Below are positions 1 to 7,776 of a stretch of DNA of 64,000 bases, in pieces (position 1 is the first letter of the stretch; each line of letters opens with the position of its first letter). This DNA is from Rhizobium sp. Root1334 (GTDB lineage: Bacteria; Pseudomonadota; Alphaproteobacteria; Rhizobiales; Rhizobiaceae): NCBI RefSeq assembly GCF_001426665.1, contig NZ_LMEY01000029.1, positions 384,654 to 448,653 of the forward strand, written 5' to 3'. The notes beneath the pieces were generated by a model that worked only from the letters and a program-made list of their open reading frames with translations, searched no databases and had not been told where the DNA came from. Both the position numbers and the translations under genes were made by a program.

Positions 1-1772
1 AGATCCGCCAGCGTCTTGCTGACACCATAGTGAGACCTCAGAAATTCAAAGGCTTTGCGCAGGCAGGTGAGCATTCCCAAAGCCAGGATATCGACCTTCA
101 GAATGCGAAGATTGTCGAGATCGTCCTTGTCCCACTCAACCATGTACCGGTCCAGCATGGCCGTGTTCATGATCGGAACGACCTCATCAAGCCGGTCCTT
201 GGTGATGACAAAACCACCGACATGCTGTGTGAGGTGCCGGGGAAAGCTCATGAGTTGTGTCGCGTAGTGAAGAACATTCCGGGTAACAGGGTCGGAGAGA
301 TCGAGACCCGCTGCCTTTGCCTCGCGCTCAGACAAATCCTCTGCCGACCAGCCCCACACCGTGCTGGCAAGAGCCGATTGCACATCCTCCGAAAGCCCGA
401 AGGCCTTGGCCACCTCGCGGCCAGCAGACCGGGCACGGTAGCTCGTCACCGCTGCGGTCAGGCCGGCGTGCTCCTTGCTATACGTGCTATAGATATACTG
501 GATGACCTCTTCCCGTCTGTCGTGTTCAAAATCGACATCGATATCCGGCGGCTCATCCCGGTCCATCGACAGAAACCGGTCGAAGAGAAGCGTGCTTTTC
601 TCCGGGTTGACCTCGGTAATCTCCAAGCAATAGCAGATGACGGAATTTGCCGCTGAACCGCGTCCCTGACAGAGGATCTTCAATTCATAACGGGCATGCT
701 GGATGATCTTGTAAACCGTCAGGAAATAGGGGGCATATTCCTTGTCGCGGATAAGCTTCAGCTCATAGCCGATCTGGGTTTTGACTTTATCCGGAATGCT
801 TTCCGGGTAGCGTTTCCGCGCGCCCTCCCACGTCAAGCGCTCAAGCATGTCGGATGGTGGTTCTCCTTCATCGCCTTCATCCGGATAATTGTGTTTCAGT
901 TCATCCAGCGAAAAGGACAGGCTTTTGAAGAGTTTTTGCGTGTTGGCGATGGCCTGCGGATAGGCGCGGAACAGCCGCGCCATTTCACGTGAATCCTTGA
1001 GGTACCGTTCGGCATTGGGGGCGAGCCGGAAACCGGCCTGCGTAACCGGCACGTGCTCGCGAATGGCGGTAACGATGTCTGACAGAGGGCGGCGGGATAT
1101 GTGGTGATAGAGCGGCTGGTTACTGGCAATCAGTGGCACGCGGTTGCGGGCGGCAAGCAGGGAGAGCGTCGCAAAAACCTCTGCATCCCGTCCGTCATAG
1201 GCGGGCGACAAAACCATAAAGAAGGCCTCGCGAAAGCGTTCTCTCAGGCGAGCAAGACAGCCTTCCAGCTTTTCTTGTGCTCCCGCATCGCCCACGAGAG
1301 AAGGGGAGGGAATGAGGGCAAGCATCATCTCGTCCCCCCATTCCATGAGATCATCCTCGTTGAGAATGCACGATCCCTTTTGAGCTCTGAGATTCCCGGC
1401 GCTGAGCAAGCGGCAGAGGTGCCCCCATCCCCTCCTGGTTTGGGGGTAGGCGAGAACGTCCGGCGTGCCGTCGGAAAAGACCAGCCGGGCGCCCGGCTGA
1501 AAAGGCACGGCTTCGAGAGGCCGCTTCTGTTCCTCTCCCTTTTTACAAAGGGTCAGATTTTCCTGAATTGTCTTTGCGTGCTCCTCCTTGAGTGCCTTGA
1601 TCTGCGCATGGGCGCGAACCACACCTGCAACGGAATTACGGTCGGCAATCCCGATGCCCGAGAGGTGCAAGAGCGCGGCTTGCATCACCATCTCCTCAGG
1701 TTTCGATGCCCCTTCGAGGAAGGAGAAATTCGAGCGGGCACCGATCTCGAAAAATTGGGGTTCCGCACTCAT
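1..1772 (-). CDS. dnaE2: Error-prone DNA polymerase DnaE2 (ImuC), N-terminal part
   Basis: C-family DNA polymerase alpha paralogue that does mutagenic translesion synthesis with ImuA and ImuB during the SOS response. I translated the minus strand from the ATG at 1772. The reading frame stays open to base 1, giving about 590 of the roughly 1080 residues usual for the family, so the C-terminal half lies outside the window. Visible parts are the N-terminal PHP-type region (RSNFSFLEGASKPEE near residue 13), the palm segment PPDIDVDFEHDRREE near residue 410 carrying the catalytic aspartates, and KVDILALGML at the left edge. Its ATG overlaps the imuB stop (ATGA), implying translational coupling and one operon with imuAB. 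Confidence 0.93.
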   Translation of the reverse strand, partial: MSAEPQFFEIGARSNFSFLEGASKPEEMVMQAALLHLSGIGIADRNSVAGVVRAHAQIKALKEEHAKTIQENLTLCKKGEEQKRPLEAVPFQPGARLVFSDGTPDVLAYPQTRRGWGHLCRLLSAGNLRAQKGSCILNEDDLMEWGDEMMLALIPSPSLVGDAGAQEKLEGCLARLRERFREAFFMVLSPAYDGRDAEVFATLSLLAARNRVPLIASNQPLYHHISRRPLSDIVTAIREHVPVTQAGFRLAPNAERYLKDSREMARLFRAYPQAIANTQKLFKSLSFSLDELKHNYPDEGDEGEPPSDMLERLTWEGARKRYPESIPDKVKTQIGYELKLIRDKEYAPYFLTVYKIIQHARYELKILCQGRGSAANSVICYCLEITEVNPEKSTLLFDRFLSMDRDEPPDIDVDFEHDRREEVIQYIYSTYSKEHAGLTAAVTSYRARSAGREVAKAFGLSEDVQSALASTVWGWSAEDLSEREAKAAGLDLSDPVTRNVLHYATQLMSFPRHLTQHVGGFVITKDRLDEVVPIMNTAMLDRYMVEWDKDDLDNLRILKVDILALGMLTCLRKAFEFLRSHYGVSKTLAD

Positions 1773-3382
1773 GCGAAAATTCCGTGCATGAACCAGCGCG
1801 GTGACGGCAACTGGCCGTAAAGCCCCTCGCGGTAGAGCCAGAAGCGATGACCGGTATCGTCCTCAATGCGGAAATAATCCCGCGACTGCGCATCCGCGCC
1901 ATCGACCCACCACTCCATGGCAAGCCGTTCCGGCCCTTGGCTGCGGGAGACGCGGTGCGTCACGCGGCGCCAATGAAAGCTTTGCGGTGGTCCCTCCGGC
2001 ACTTCGGCCAGGGAGACCTCTACCAGCTCCGGCCGGCGGAAAAGCCTGAGTGGGCGTTCGCTACGGGACCAGGGAAAAACGCCTGCGGCCGGTTTCTTGC
2101 CCGGTGTGAACGCATGGATGGCCGGGTTCGCGGCCACCGCCCGTTCCGGCACATGGCTTTCGCACAATTGAAAACTCTGCAGGCAATCCGCGCCGAGGCG
2201 GGCTGACACGCGATCGACAAACCCTGCGAGAGAGACATCCTTTTGCCGGGCACCGTCAAAATCCTCCTGCGGTGTATCAAAGGCTTCATACCGCATGACG
2301 TTCAGCCGCAGGATTTCAAACCCATAGCCGGCATCCAGATCATCATGAACGGCTTGAAGACGTTCGGAAAACAGTCCGGCGATCCGCTTCGGATCCCGCA
2401 ATGGCTGCGAGACACCGGCGGCGATGCGAAAGACCCGGCCATCGACCCTAAACAGCATGAGTTCGAAAGCCCGCCCGCCCGCGCCGCGCTCTTCCAGGCT
2501 TGTTTTCAGCGACAGGGCGATCTGCCCGGTCAAATAGAGGATATCCTCCTCCGCCTGGACAGGTTCGATCAGGCGCCGCTCGGCAGAAAGACTGGCGACG
2601 GGACGGCGTGGAGACACCGGCTCTTCATCACGGCCGAGCGCCTGATCAAGCCGCAGCAGCAGTTTCGCTCCGAAACGCCGCGCAAGGGGCGCTCGTGGCG
2701 CCATGATGAGATCACCGACCTGCTTCAATCCAAGCTTCTGGAGTGAGGCGACCGTCTGCTCCTCCAGCCGGAGAGACGCGACCGGCAAGGGTGCCAGCAC
2801 GAGCTCCATGTCCTCCTCGGCGATGACGCCACCGCTCCCGAAGCGGGAGGCCGCCCAGGAAAGACCCGGCGCCGAAGAGATGGCGCCGCGCGCATCGATA
2901 CCCATCTGGAAGAGGCGCAAGAGAATGTCCTTGAGCAGCGCCTGCTCGCCGCCGAAGAGATGGGAACTGCCGGTAATATCAAGAAACAGCCCATCCCGGC
3001 CATCAAGCGCCACCAACGGCGTGTAGCGGTCGCACCAGTCGGCAATGCCATCGAGCAGGCGGCGATCGGCGGCCAGATCTTCTTCCATGACCTCAAGCCT
3101 GGGACACATGGCGCGCGCCTCCGCCACGCCTTGGCTTTTCTTGAGGCCAATCGCTTCCGCCACCTCGTCAAGCGCCGTCAGCCGCATGGCATTGTTGAGC
3201 CGCCCGGAGCAGACGATGGGCGGGGCGTCAGGACGCCCGCTCAAGCGCCAGGACAGACCCCACTTCTTGCGGGCGATCCGGTCGGTTGACAGGTGCGGGA
3301 AGGCGAGGGCCAGAATGCGCTGGGAGCTTGCGCGCAGACCGAGCATGGTCTGGCTCGCGGGCGGGGAGAAACTGACGGTCAT
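1769..3382 (-). CDS. imuB: ImuB, Y-family polymerase-like SOS mutagenesis protein
   Basis: Non-catalytic Y-family polymerase homologue, 537 aa from this start. In the ImuA-ImuB-DnaE2 mutasome ImuB is the hub that links DnaE2 to the sliding clamp. The palm is recognisable (DGRDGLFLDITGSSHLFGGE), but the first strand, which carries a catalytic acidic residue in active Y polymerases, reads LALAFPHLSTDR here; this agrees with the known loss of activity in ImuB. I chose the ATG at 3382 (MTVSFSPP). The frame extends to 3523 but that part lies deep inside imuA, and an internal Met 12 residues later is another option. The start region overlaps the 3' end of imuA by 155 bp. The stop overlaps the dnaE2 start. 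Confidence 0.88.
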   Translation of the reverse strand: MTVSFSPPASQTMLGLRASSQRILALAFPHLSTDRIARKKWGLSWRLSGRPDAPPIVCSGRLNNAMRLTALDEVAEAIGLKKSQGVAEARAMCPRLEVMEEDLAADRRLLDGIADWCDRYTPLVALDGRDGLFLDITGSSHLFGGEQALLKDILLRLFQMGIDARGAISSAPGLSWAASRFGSGGVIAEEDMELVLAPLPVASLRLEEQTVASLQKLGLKQVGDLIMAPRAPLARRFGAKLLLRLDQALGRDEEPVSPRRPVASLSAERRLIEPVQAEEDILYLTGQIALSLKTSLEERGAGGRAFELMLFRVDGRVFRIAAGVSQPLRDPKRIAGLFSERLQAVHDDLDAGYGFEILRLNVMRYEAFDTPQEDFDGARQKDVSLAGFVDRVSARLGADCLQSFQLCESHVPERAVAANPAIHAFTPGKKPAAGVFPWSRSERPLRLFRRPELVEVSLAEVPEGPPQSFHWRRVTHRVSRSQGPERLAMEWWVDGADAQSRDYFRIEDDTGHRFWLYREGLYGQLPSPRWFMHGIFA

Positions 3383-4157
3383 GGGGATTCCACTCCAGAA
3401 GCAGGGAGACAGGGGCCGGATTTCGGCTTTTCTCCAGGGTGAGACGGAAAACCGGGTTGCCGATGCTGCCGCCAAGCATCGACCGATCCGGCAAAAAGCG
3501 GCTTGTTGCGGGCGCGGGTTCAACCAGAAAGCGGAAAGGTGCGCTGCTTGCCTCTTCCTCTCCGGACTGACGCAGGAGGAGGAGCGGGCGCCCTGCCATC
3601 TTTGCCCGCAGACTCAGCCGCCGGCTTTCGGTCAGGCCGAAATGGGCCGGATTGCCTTTGACCTCCAATATGCTGACTGAAAAGGCACCGCTTTCGACGG
3701 CGGTTTCCGCAAGCCAGAGCGCCTCCTCCAGCCGGCGCGGAGCAGCGTGCAGGAAACGCTCCGGCTTCACTCCGAAATCCGCAAGCCCGAGCGCATAGGG
3801 AATGCCTGTTTCCATCGATGTAACGGCATCGCTGATCCACAGAACCGGCGAGCGATCCTCATCCGGCATACGCTGCAGCAGGGCGGCAAGCGCCAATGCA
3901 AAACCAGTTGCCGCCGTTGCATCGCGCATCAGTTGCGAGCGGATTTCAGTCATGCCATTTAGGGCCAACCCGCCTTCCATGGCATGATCAAGCGCCGCTA
4001 TCCCCAGCGGAACACGGTGGATTTCCCTTTGTTTTGCATAGCCGCTTTCACCGTCCAAAGCCTCCTGCCTCGCGGCGACGATGGAGCTACCCTCCAGCCT
4101 TGATATCTCTTCGCGGAGCGCAAAAAGACGCTCGCGCGTCATGGGCGTCTGCACCAT
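3228..4157 (-). CDS. imuA: ImuA, RecA-like SOS mutagenesis accessory protein
   Basis: First gene of the SOS mutasome operon, 309 aa. ImuA proteins are distant RecA/SulA relatives required with ImuB and DnaE2 for damage-induced mutagenesis. The alphaproteobacterial form is recognised from its RecA-like core (about residues 45-240, including VPLGIAALDHAMEGGL and PVLWISDAVTSMETG). The last 50 or so residues, after LLLEWNPHD, are Arg/Pro-rich and read through the beginning of imuB in another frame, so this tail may be unconstrained. The start ATG at 4157 lies 22 bp from a LexA box, and the operon is read leftward into imuB and dnaE2. Confidence 0.87.
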   Translation of the reverse strand: MVQTPMTRERLFALREEISRLEGSSIVAARQEALDGESGYAKQREIHRVPLGIAALDHAMEGGLALNGMTEIRSQLMRDATAATGFALALAALLQRMPDEDRSPVLWISDAVTSMETGIPYALGLADFGVKPERFLHAAPRRLEEALWLAETAVESGAFSVSILEVKGNPAHFGLTESRRLSLRAKMAGRPLLLLRQSGEEEASSAPFRFLVEPAPATSRFLPDRSMLGGSIGNPVFRLTLEKSRNPAPVSLLLEWNPHDRQFLPAREPDHARSARKLPAHSGPRLPAPVNRPDRPQEVGSVLALERAS

Positions 4158-4178
4158 GACGTCACTCCAATTCAGATT

Positions 4179-4193
4179 GTTCCTGTTATGTTC
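4179..4193 (-). promoter_or_regulatory. LexA (SOS) box upstream of imuA-imuB-dnaE2
   Basis: The plus strand reads GTTC, seven bases, GTTC (4179-4182 and 4190-4193). This is the direct-repeat LexA operator established for alphaproteobacteria, here in GAAC-N7-GAAC orientation relative to the operon. It sits 22 bp in front of the imuA ATG, in the intergenic region shared with the divergent protease gene at 4328, and fits LexA repression of the mutasome. Confidence 0.85.
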
Positions 4194-4327
4194 TTATAGA
4201 TTCCAGAGCTTCAAAGAAGAGTCAACGGGATTCTCTAAGAATTTATTCCTTGACAGAGGGCATTCAAATTCAACCCTCGAAAAACGCTGGGGAAATAGCT
4301 ATATCAGGGGGCAAGCAAGGAGTGCCC

Positions 4328-4762
4328 ATGGCCCGCATAGACCAGAGCGACGATTGGCGAGACCGCCACGCGCCGACAATCAGCACATTCGAATCCCTGG
4401 CGCTGGAGGCTTACAGCCACCTGCCGGAGGAATTCCGGGCGCTGGCAACCGATCTGACCATCGAGATCAATGATTTTCCAGACGAGGACGTTTTCGAGGA
4501 CATGGCGCTGGAAACGCCGTTCGATCTGCTTGGATTGTTCGAGGGGCGCGGCATCGGCGAGCGCTTCACCATGGAAACCGGCGAGATGCCGAACCGGATC
4601 ATTCTCTACCGCCGGCCGATCCTCGACTATTGGGCCGAGAACGAAGAGACGCTGGGCGATATCGTCACCCATGTGCTGATCCACGAGATCGGCCATCATT
4701 TCGGCCTGTCAGACGACGACATGGAGCGGATCGAGGAAAGCGTCGAGCATGTCGGCGGCTGA
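4328..4762 (+). CDS. Zincin-like metallopeptidase family protein
   Basis: Small acidic protein of 144 aa with the motif HEIGHHFGLSD at residues 119-129, matching HExxHxxGxxD: two His and one Asp as zinc ligands, plus the catalytic Glu120. It resembles the COG3824-type short metallopeptidase family widespread in Alphaproteobacteria, whose substrate is unknown. No signal peptide or membrane segment is visible, so it is probably cytosolic. I chose the ATG at 4328 because the upstream in-frame extension lies in the promoter region. It is divergent from imuA, so the LexA box could also influence it, but that is not shown. Confidence 0.75.
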   Translation: MARIDQSDDWRDRHAPTISTFESLALEAYSHLPEEFRALATDLTIEINDFPDEDVFEDMALETPFDLLGLFEGRGIGERFTMETGEMPNRIILYRRPILDYWAENEETLGDIVTHVLIHEIGHHFGLSDDDMERIEESVEHVGG

Positions 4763-4796
4763 GATGGCTTGAACCATCCCAGCCGGCCTTGAAGGC

Positions 4797-5003
4797 TCAG
4801 TGTTCGGAGAGCTTGGTGTCGGGGGTATATTCCTTGCCCTCGACATTCTTGATGACGGCCTGGCCGCACATCATCACCTTGGCTTCCTTGTTCCAGGCAT
4901 AGGTCGGCGAACCATAGAGGTCCCAACCCTTGTTGAGGGCGGCGGTAACCTTGTGGCAGAAGGTGGCGTCATCGACGGCAGTCAGCAGGCGGTAGAGTTT
5001 CAA
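4797..5003 (-). CDS. DUF1737-type small protein
   Basis: A 68-aa soluble protein (begins MKLYRLLTAVDDATFCHKV) resembling the DUF1737 family of unknown function, marked by a conserved LNKGWDLYGSP segment. The start is an unusual TTG at 5003 that overlaps the TGA of the upstream CoA-lyase gene (TTGA). An AAAGG ribosome-binding site sits inside the end of that gene, so translation is probably coupled. It has two Cys residues but no recognisable catalytic motif. No function is claimed. Confidence 0.75.
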   Translation of the reverse strand: MKLYRLLTAVDDATFCHKVTAALNKGWDLYGSPTYAWNKEAKVMMCGQAVIKNVEGKEYTPDTKLSEH

Positions 5004-5908
5004 GAGTTTTTTCCTTTTGTGGTGATGGCATCAGCCTTTGCGGCGAGCCGCAGGGCTTGATCCAGATGAAGGCGCTCGACCATCAGGCCGTTGAGATTGA
5101 TGACGGCTTTATCCCTATTTTCCGGGAGCGCGAAGGCATCAATGATGGATCTGGCCTCGGCAAGGGCGGTACCGGCCACACCGAAGGCGCTGTTGGCCGG
5201 GCCGATCTGGGCCGGGTGGATCAGCATCTTGCCATCAAAGCCCATGTCGCGGCCCTGGGTGCACTCGGCCGCAAACCCGCTCTCATCCCGGAAATCGTTG
5301 AAGACGGCATCGATGATATCAAGGCCGCAGCTGCGGGCGGCGAGCAGGATCTGCATCAGCCAGGCAATCAGGTAGGTGCGGCCGAGCAGGGCAGGCACGC
5401 CGGTTTCCTTGCGCAGGTCGTTCAACCCCGGCACGAAACAATCGAGCCTGCCGCCGCGGGTGCGGCCGGTTTCGGCAATCGCCGCTGCATTCAGCACGCC
5501 GCGCGGGGTCTCGATCATCGCCCAGAGGCGAACGCTATCCGGCGCATCGTTTTCCGACAGGATATCGACGACCGCCTGGATATCCTGCGGACTTTCGACC
5601 TTGGGAAGCAGGATGGCATCGGGGGACAGCGTCAGCGCGAAGGCCAGATCCTTTTCACCGAAGGGTGTCTTCAGATCGTTGATGCGGACAATCACTTCGA
5701 TATCGCTGCGGCGCTCCCGCTTCAGATGATCGGCCAGTATCTGGCGGGCGGCAACCTTGTTGTCGATGGAGACCGCATCCTCGAGATCGTAGATCACCGC
5801 GTCGCAGGCAAGGCTGGCGATCTTGGCAAGGGCGCGGCCATTGTCGGCGGGCACACACAGGACCGAGCGGCGCAGACGGGCGGGGTGGCGATCGTTGAGC
5901 GAATTCAT
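5000..5908 (-). CDS. HpcH/HpaI aldolase / citrate lyase beta-like CoA ester lyase
   Basis: A 302-aa TIM-barrel protein of the CitE/malyl-CoA lyase group, which cleaves or forms C-C bonds in CoA thioesters such as malyl-CoA or citramalyl-CoA using Mg2+. Family landmarks are RRSVLCVPADN near the N-terminus, DAVIYDLEDAVS, VRINDLKTPFGEKDL, the MIETPRGV strand with a metal-binding Glu, and the C-terminal GFDGKMLIHPAQI. The ATG at 5908 (MNSLNDRHPARLRRSV) places the conserved RRSVL motif close to the start; the longer open frame to 6259 runs through the promoter and the next gene. No citrate lyase alpha or gamma partner is adjacent, so it is probably a stand-alone lyase; its substrate is unresolved. 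Confidence 0.82.
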   Translation of the reverse strand: MNSLNDRHPARLRRSVLCVPADNGRALAKIASLACDAVIYDLEDAVSIDNKVAARQILADHLKRERRSDIEVIVRINDLKTPFGEKDLAFALTLSPDAILLPKVESPQDIQAVVDILSENDAPDSVRLWAMIETPRGVLNAAAIAETGRTRGGRLDCFVPGLNDLRKETGVPALLGRTYLIAWLMQILLAARSCGLDIIDAVFNDFRDESGFAAECTQGRDMGFDGKMLIHPAQIGPANSAFGVAGTALAEARSIIDAFALPENRDKAVINLNGLMVERLHLDQALRLAAKADAITTKGKNS

Positions 5909-6023
5909 GAGGGCTTTTGTGCCCGGCTTTCGCCATTTTCGCAAGGCAGGCATGTGATACGGAAGTAGGTCTTGCAACGCGGCGCGGGCGAACCCACATT
6001 TCAGGCAACGAAAGGTGACGACA

Positions 6024-6269
6024 ATGCAAAGCATACGCTCTCTCCTCCTGACGATCGCAGGCATCGCGTTCACGCTGATGGCCTTCGTGTTTACCGCATC
6101 GCTTGGCCTCGCCCTGATCGGCATCGCCTCGGTGGTGATGATCGGCACGACGATTGCAGCACGGCTGGCGCCCAAGCCTGTGCGCGCCACGGTGAACCGC
6201 AATTCCACCCGCCAGAGCCGCGAACCGCGCATCTGGAATGATGGCCGCGGCACGATCATCGATCTCTAA
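6024..6269 (+). CDS. Small membrane protein of unknown function
   Basis: An 81-aa protein with a hydrophobic N-terminal half containing one long or two short membrane segments (residues about 5-50, SLLLTIAGIAFTLMAFVF then LGLALIGIASVVMIG) and a basic, polar tail ending RIWNDGRGTIIDL. The ATG at 6024 has an AAGGTGA ribosome-binding site at good spacing; a GTG three codons earlier is less likely because it lies inside that site. It is transcribed divergently from the CoA lyase and sits upstream of leuD. I do not recognise a named family. Confidence 0.65.
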   Translation: MQSIRSLLLTIAGIAFTLMAFVFTASLGLALIGIASVVMIGTTIAARLAPKPVRATVNRNSTRQSREPRIWNDGRGTIIDL

Positions 6270-6344
6270 AGGCCGCGTTGCGGGCTTTCCGGCGACCCGG
6301 AATAAGATTCTCCTTCATTTCGGCATGAAATTGCTCTAAACGCT

Positions 6345-6364
6345 GGGCGGAAATTTTTCCGCCC
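6345..6364 (+). other. Short perfect hairpin in the leuD leader
   Basis: GGGCGGAAA (6345-6353), two bases, TTTCCGCCC (6356-6364), ending 23 bp before the leuD ATG. It has no following T-run. It could be a translational element or a remnant terminator of the preceding small gene. Confidence 0.5.
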
Positions 6365-6387
6365 CGTTGAAATCGAAGGCCATAGCC

Positions 6388-6993
6388 ATGGACAAGTTCG
6401 TCAAGCTCACCGGCGTTGCTGCGCCTCTCCCCGTCGTCAATGTCGACACGGACATGATCATTCCGAAGGATTACCTGAAGACGATCAAGCGCACGGGGCT
6501 CGGCACCGGCCTTTTCGCGGAAGCCCGCTATCATGAAGACGGCTCGGTCAACGAGGATTTCGTCCTCAACAAGCCCGCCTACCAGAATGCCAAGATCCTC
6601 GTTGCCGGCGACAATTTCGGCTGCGGCTCGTCGCGCGAACATGCCCCGTGGGCGCTGCTCGACTTCGGCATCCGCTGCGTCATCTCGACCTCGTTTGCCG
6701 ACATCTTCTACAATAACTGTTTCAAGAACGGTGTACTGCCGGTGGTCGTTTCGCCGGAAGACCTGGAAAAGCTGATGGATGACGCCTCGCGCGGCTCCAA
6801 CGCCATCCTGACGGTCGATCTGGAAAACCAGGAAATTACCGGTCCGGACGGCGGCAAGATCACCTTCGAACTCGATGCATTCCGTCGCCATTGCATGCTG
6901 AACGGCCTCGACGATATCGGCCTGACGCTGGAAAAGGCCAGCGCCATCGACACATTCGAAAAGGCCAATGCCGCCTCGCATCCCTGGGCCTGA
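6388..6993 (+). CDS. leuD: 3-isopropylmalate dehydratase small subunit
   Basis: Small subunit of the LeuCD isomerase, which converts 2-isopropylmalate to 3-isopropylmalate in leucine synthesis. 201 aa, the usual length. It has the swivel-domain landmarks VDTDMIIPKDYL (residues about 19-30), GDNFGCGSSREHAPWAL and the FYNNCFKNGVLP segment. I chose the ATG at 6388 (MDKFVKLTG) over an in-frame TTG seven codons upstream. leuC is not in the window, as is common in Rhizobiaceae where leuC and leuD are unlinked; leuB lies 4 kb downstream. A RidA-family gene follows after 6 bp, probably cotranscribed. Confidence 0.96.
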   Translation: MDKFVKLTGVAAPLPVVNVDTDMIIPKDYLKTIKRTGLGTGLFAEARYHEDGSVNEDFVLNKPAYQNAKILVAGDNFGCGSSREHAPWALLDFGIRCVISTSFADIFYNNCFKNGVLPVVVSPEDLEKLMDDASRGSNAILTVDLENQEITGPDGGKITFELDAFRRHCMLNGLDDIGLTLEKASAIDTFEKANAASHPWA

Positions 6994-6999
6994 TCCGAG

Positions 7000-7386
7000 A
7001 TGCCCAGCCCGCGAAAACTGATCTCTTCCGGCTCGCCGTTTGAAAAGACGGCGGGTTATTCGCGGGCTGTCGTGCAGGGCGACTGGTGCTTCGTTTCCGG
7101 CACGACCGGATACGACTACCAGACGATGACCATGCCGCAGACGGTGGAAGAGCAGACCCGTAACTGCCTGAAGACGATCGAGGCGGCGCTCATTGAGGCC
7201 GGTTTCTCGCTCAAGGATGCGGTGCGCAATCACTATTACGTTACCGATGCCACCTTTGCCGATATCGTTTTCCCGATCCTTGGCGAGGCCTTCGGCGATA
7301 TCCGCCCGGCAGCGACAATGGTGGTCTGCGACCTGATCCGTCCGGAAATGCTGATCGAGATTGAAGTCACCGCCTTCAAGGGCTGA
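7000..7386 (+). CDS. RidA family (YjgF/UK114) protein
   Basis: 128-aa trimeric RidA-superfamily protein. Classical RidA hydrolyses reactive enamine/imine intermediates produced by PLP enzymes such as threonine dehydratase. The RPAATMVVC segment carries the substrate-binding Arg (R102), conserved in deaminating members, and VSGTTGYDYQT and VRNHYYVTD fit one of the broader RidA subgroups. It starts 7 bp after leuD ends, consistent with a short operon protecting branched-chain amino acid metabolism, although the exact subgroup cannot be fixed from sequence alone. Confidence 0.85.
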   Translation: MPSPRKLISSGSPFEKTAGYSRAVVQGDWCFVSGTTGYDYQTMTMPQTVEEQTRNCLKTIEAALIEAGFSLKDAVRNHYYVTDATFADIVFPILGEAFGDIRPAATMVVCDLIRPEMLIEIEVTAFKG

Positions 7387-7392
7387 CATGGA

Positions 7393-7776
7393 TCAGCCTT
7401 CGACGAAGGGTGGCCCCAAAGGTTCTTCCAATCCAGCCTTTGCCAGCTCCTGATGATAGTAGAGAAACACGCGACGCCGGAAGGTGATCATCTCGCGCTC
7501 CTCATCCGTTTTTGCCATTGCAAGACCCGCCGCGAACGCCTCTGGAGTAGCCAGCTCGACCGTATAGGTCACAAAATCCAGCATCTCCCTGGTTTCCTCG
7601 GTTTTCATGGGGCGGATGCATAAAAGCAATCCGCTTGCCGCCACCTTGCCGAGGCAATGACCATCGCGCCGGCAGCGGCGGACACGGCAGCGGAGATGAT
7701 TGAGCCAGACCGTGGTCGCCACGCGCAGGAAGACCTCCGATGAAGGCGAGCGGGGCGGAGGCTTGATATAGGGCAT
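7393..7776 (-). CDS. Hypothetical protein with Cys/Arg-rich patch
   Basis: A 127-aa soluble protein, convergent with the RidA gene (6 bp apart). The N-terminal third holds a basic Cys-rich patch (CRVRRCRRDGHC) followed by a small-hydrophobic stretch and an acidic helical C-terminus (residues about 75-127, ending PLGPPFVEG). The Cys/His arrangement could bind metal. The start at 7776 (MPYIKPPPR) is preferred because the longer frame to 7863 reads through likely promoter sequence. I recognise no named family. Confidence 0.55.
   Translation of the reverse strand: MPYIKPPPRSPSSEVFLRVATTVWLNHLRCRVRRCRRDGHCLGKVAASGLLLCIRPMKTEETREMLDFVTYTVELATPEAFAAGLAMAKTDEEREMITFRRRVFLYYHQELAKAGLEEPLGPPFVEG

Noticed and set aside
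961..982. TTTCACGTGAA core inside dnaE2 as another parS
   Set aside because: The flanks give about four mismatches to the 16-bp consensus, so it is probably chance within codons.
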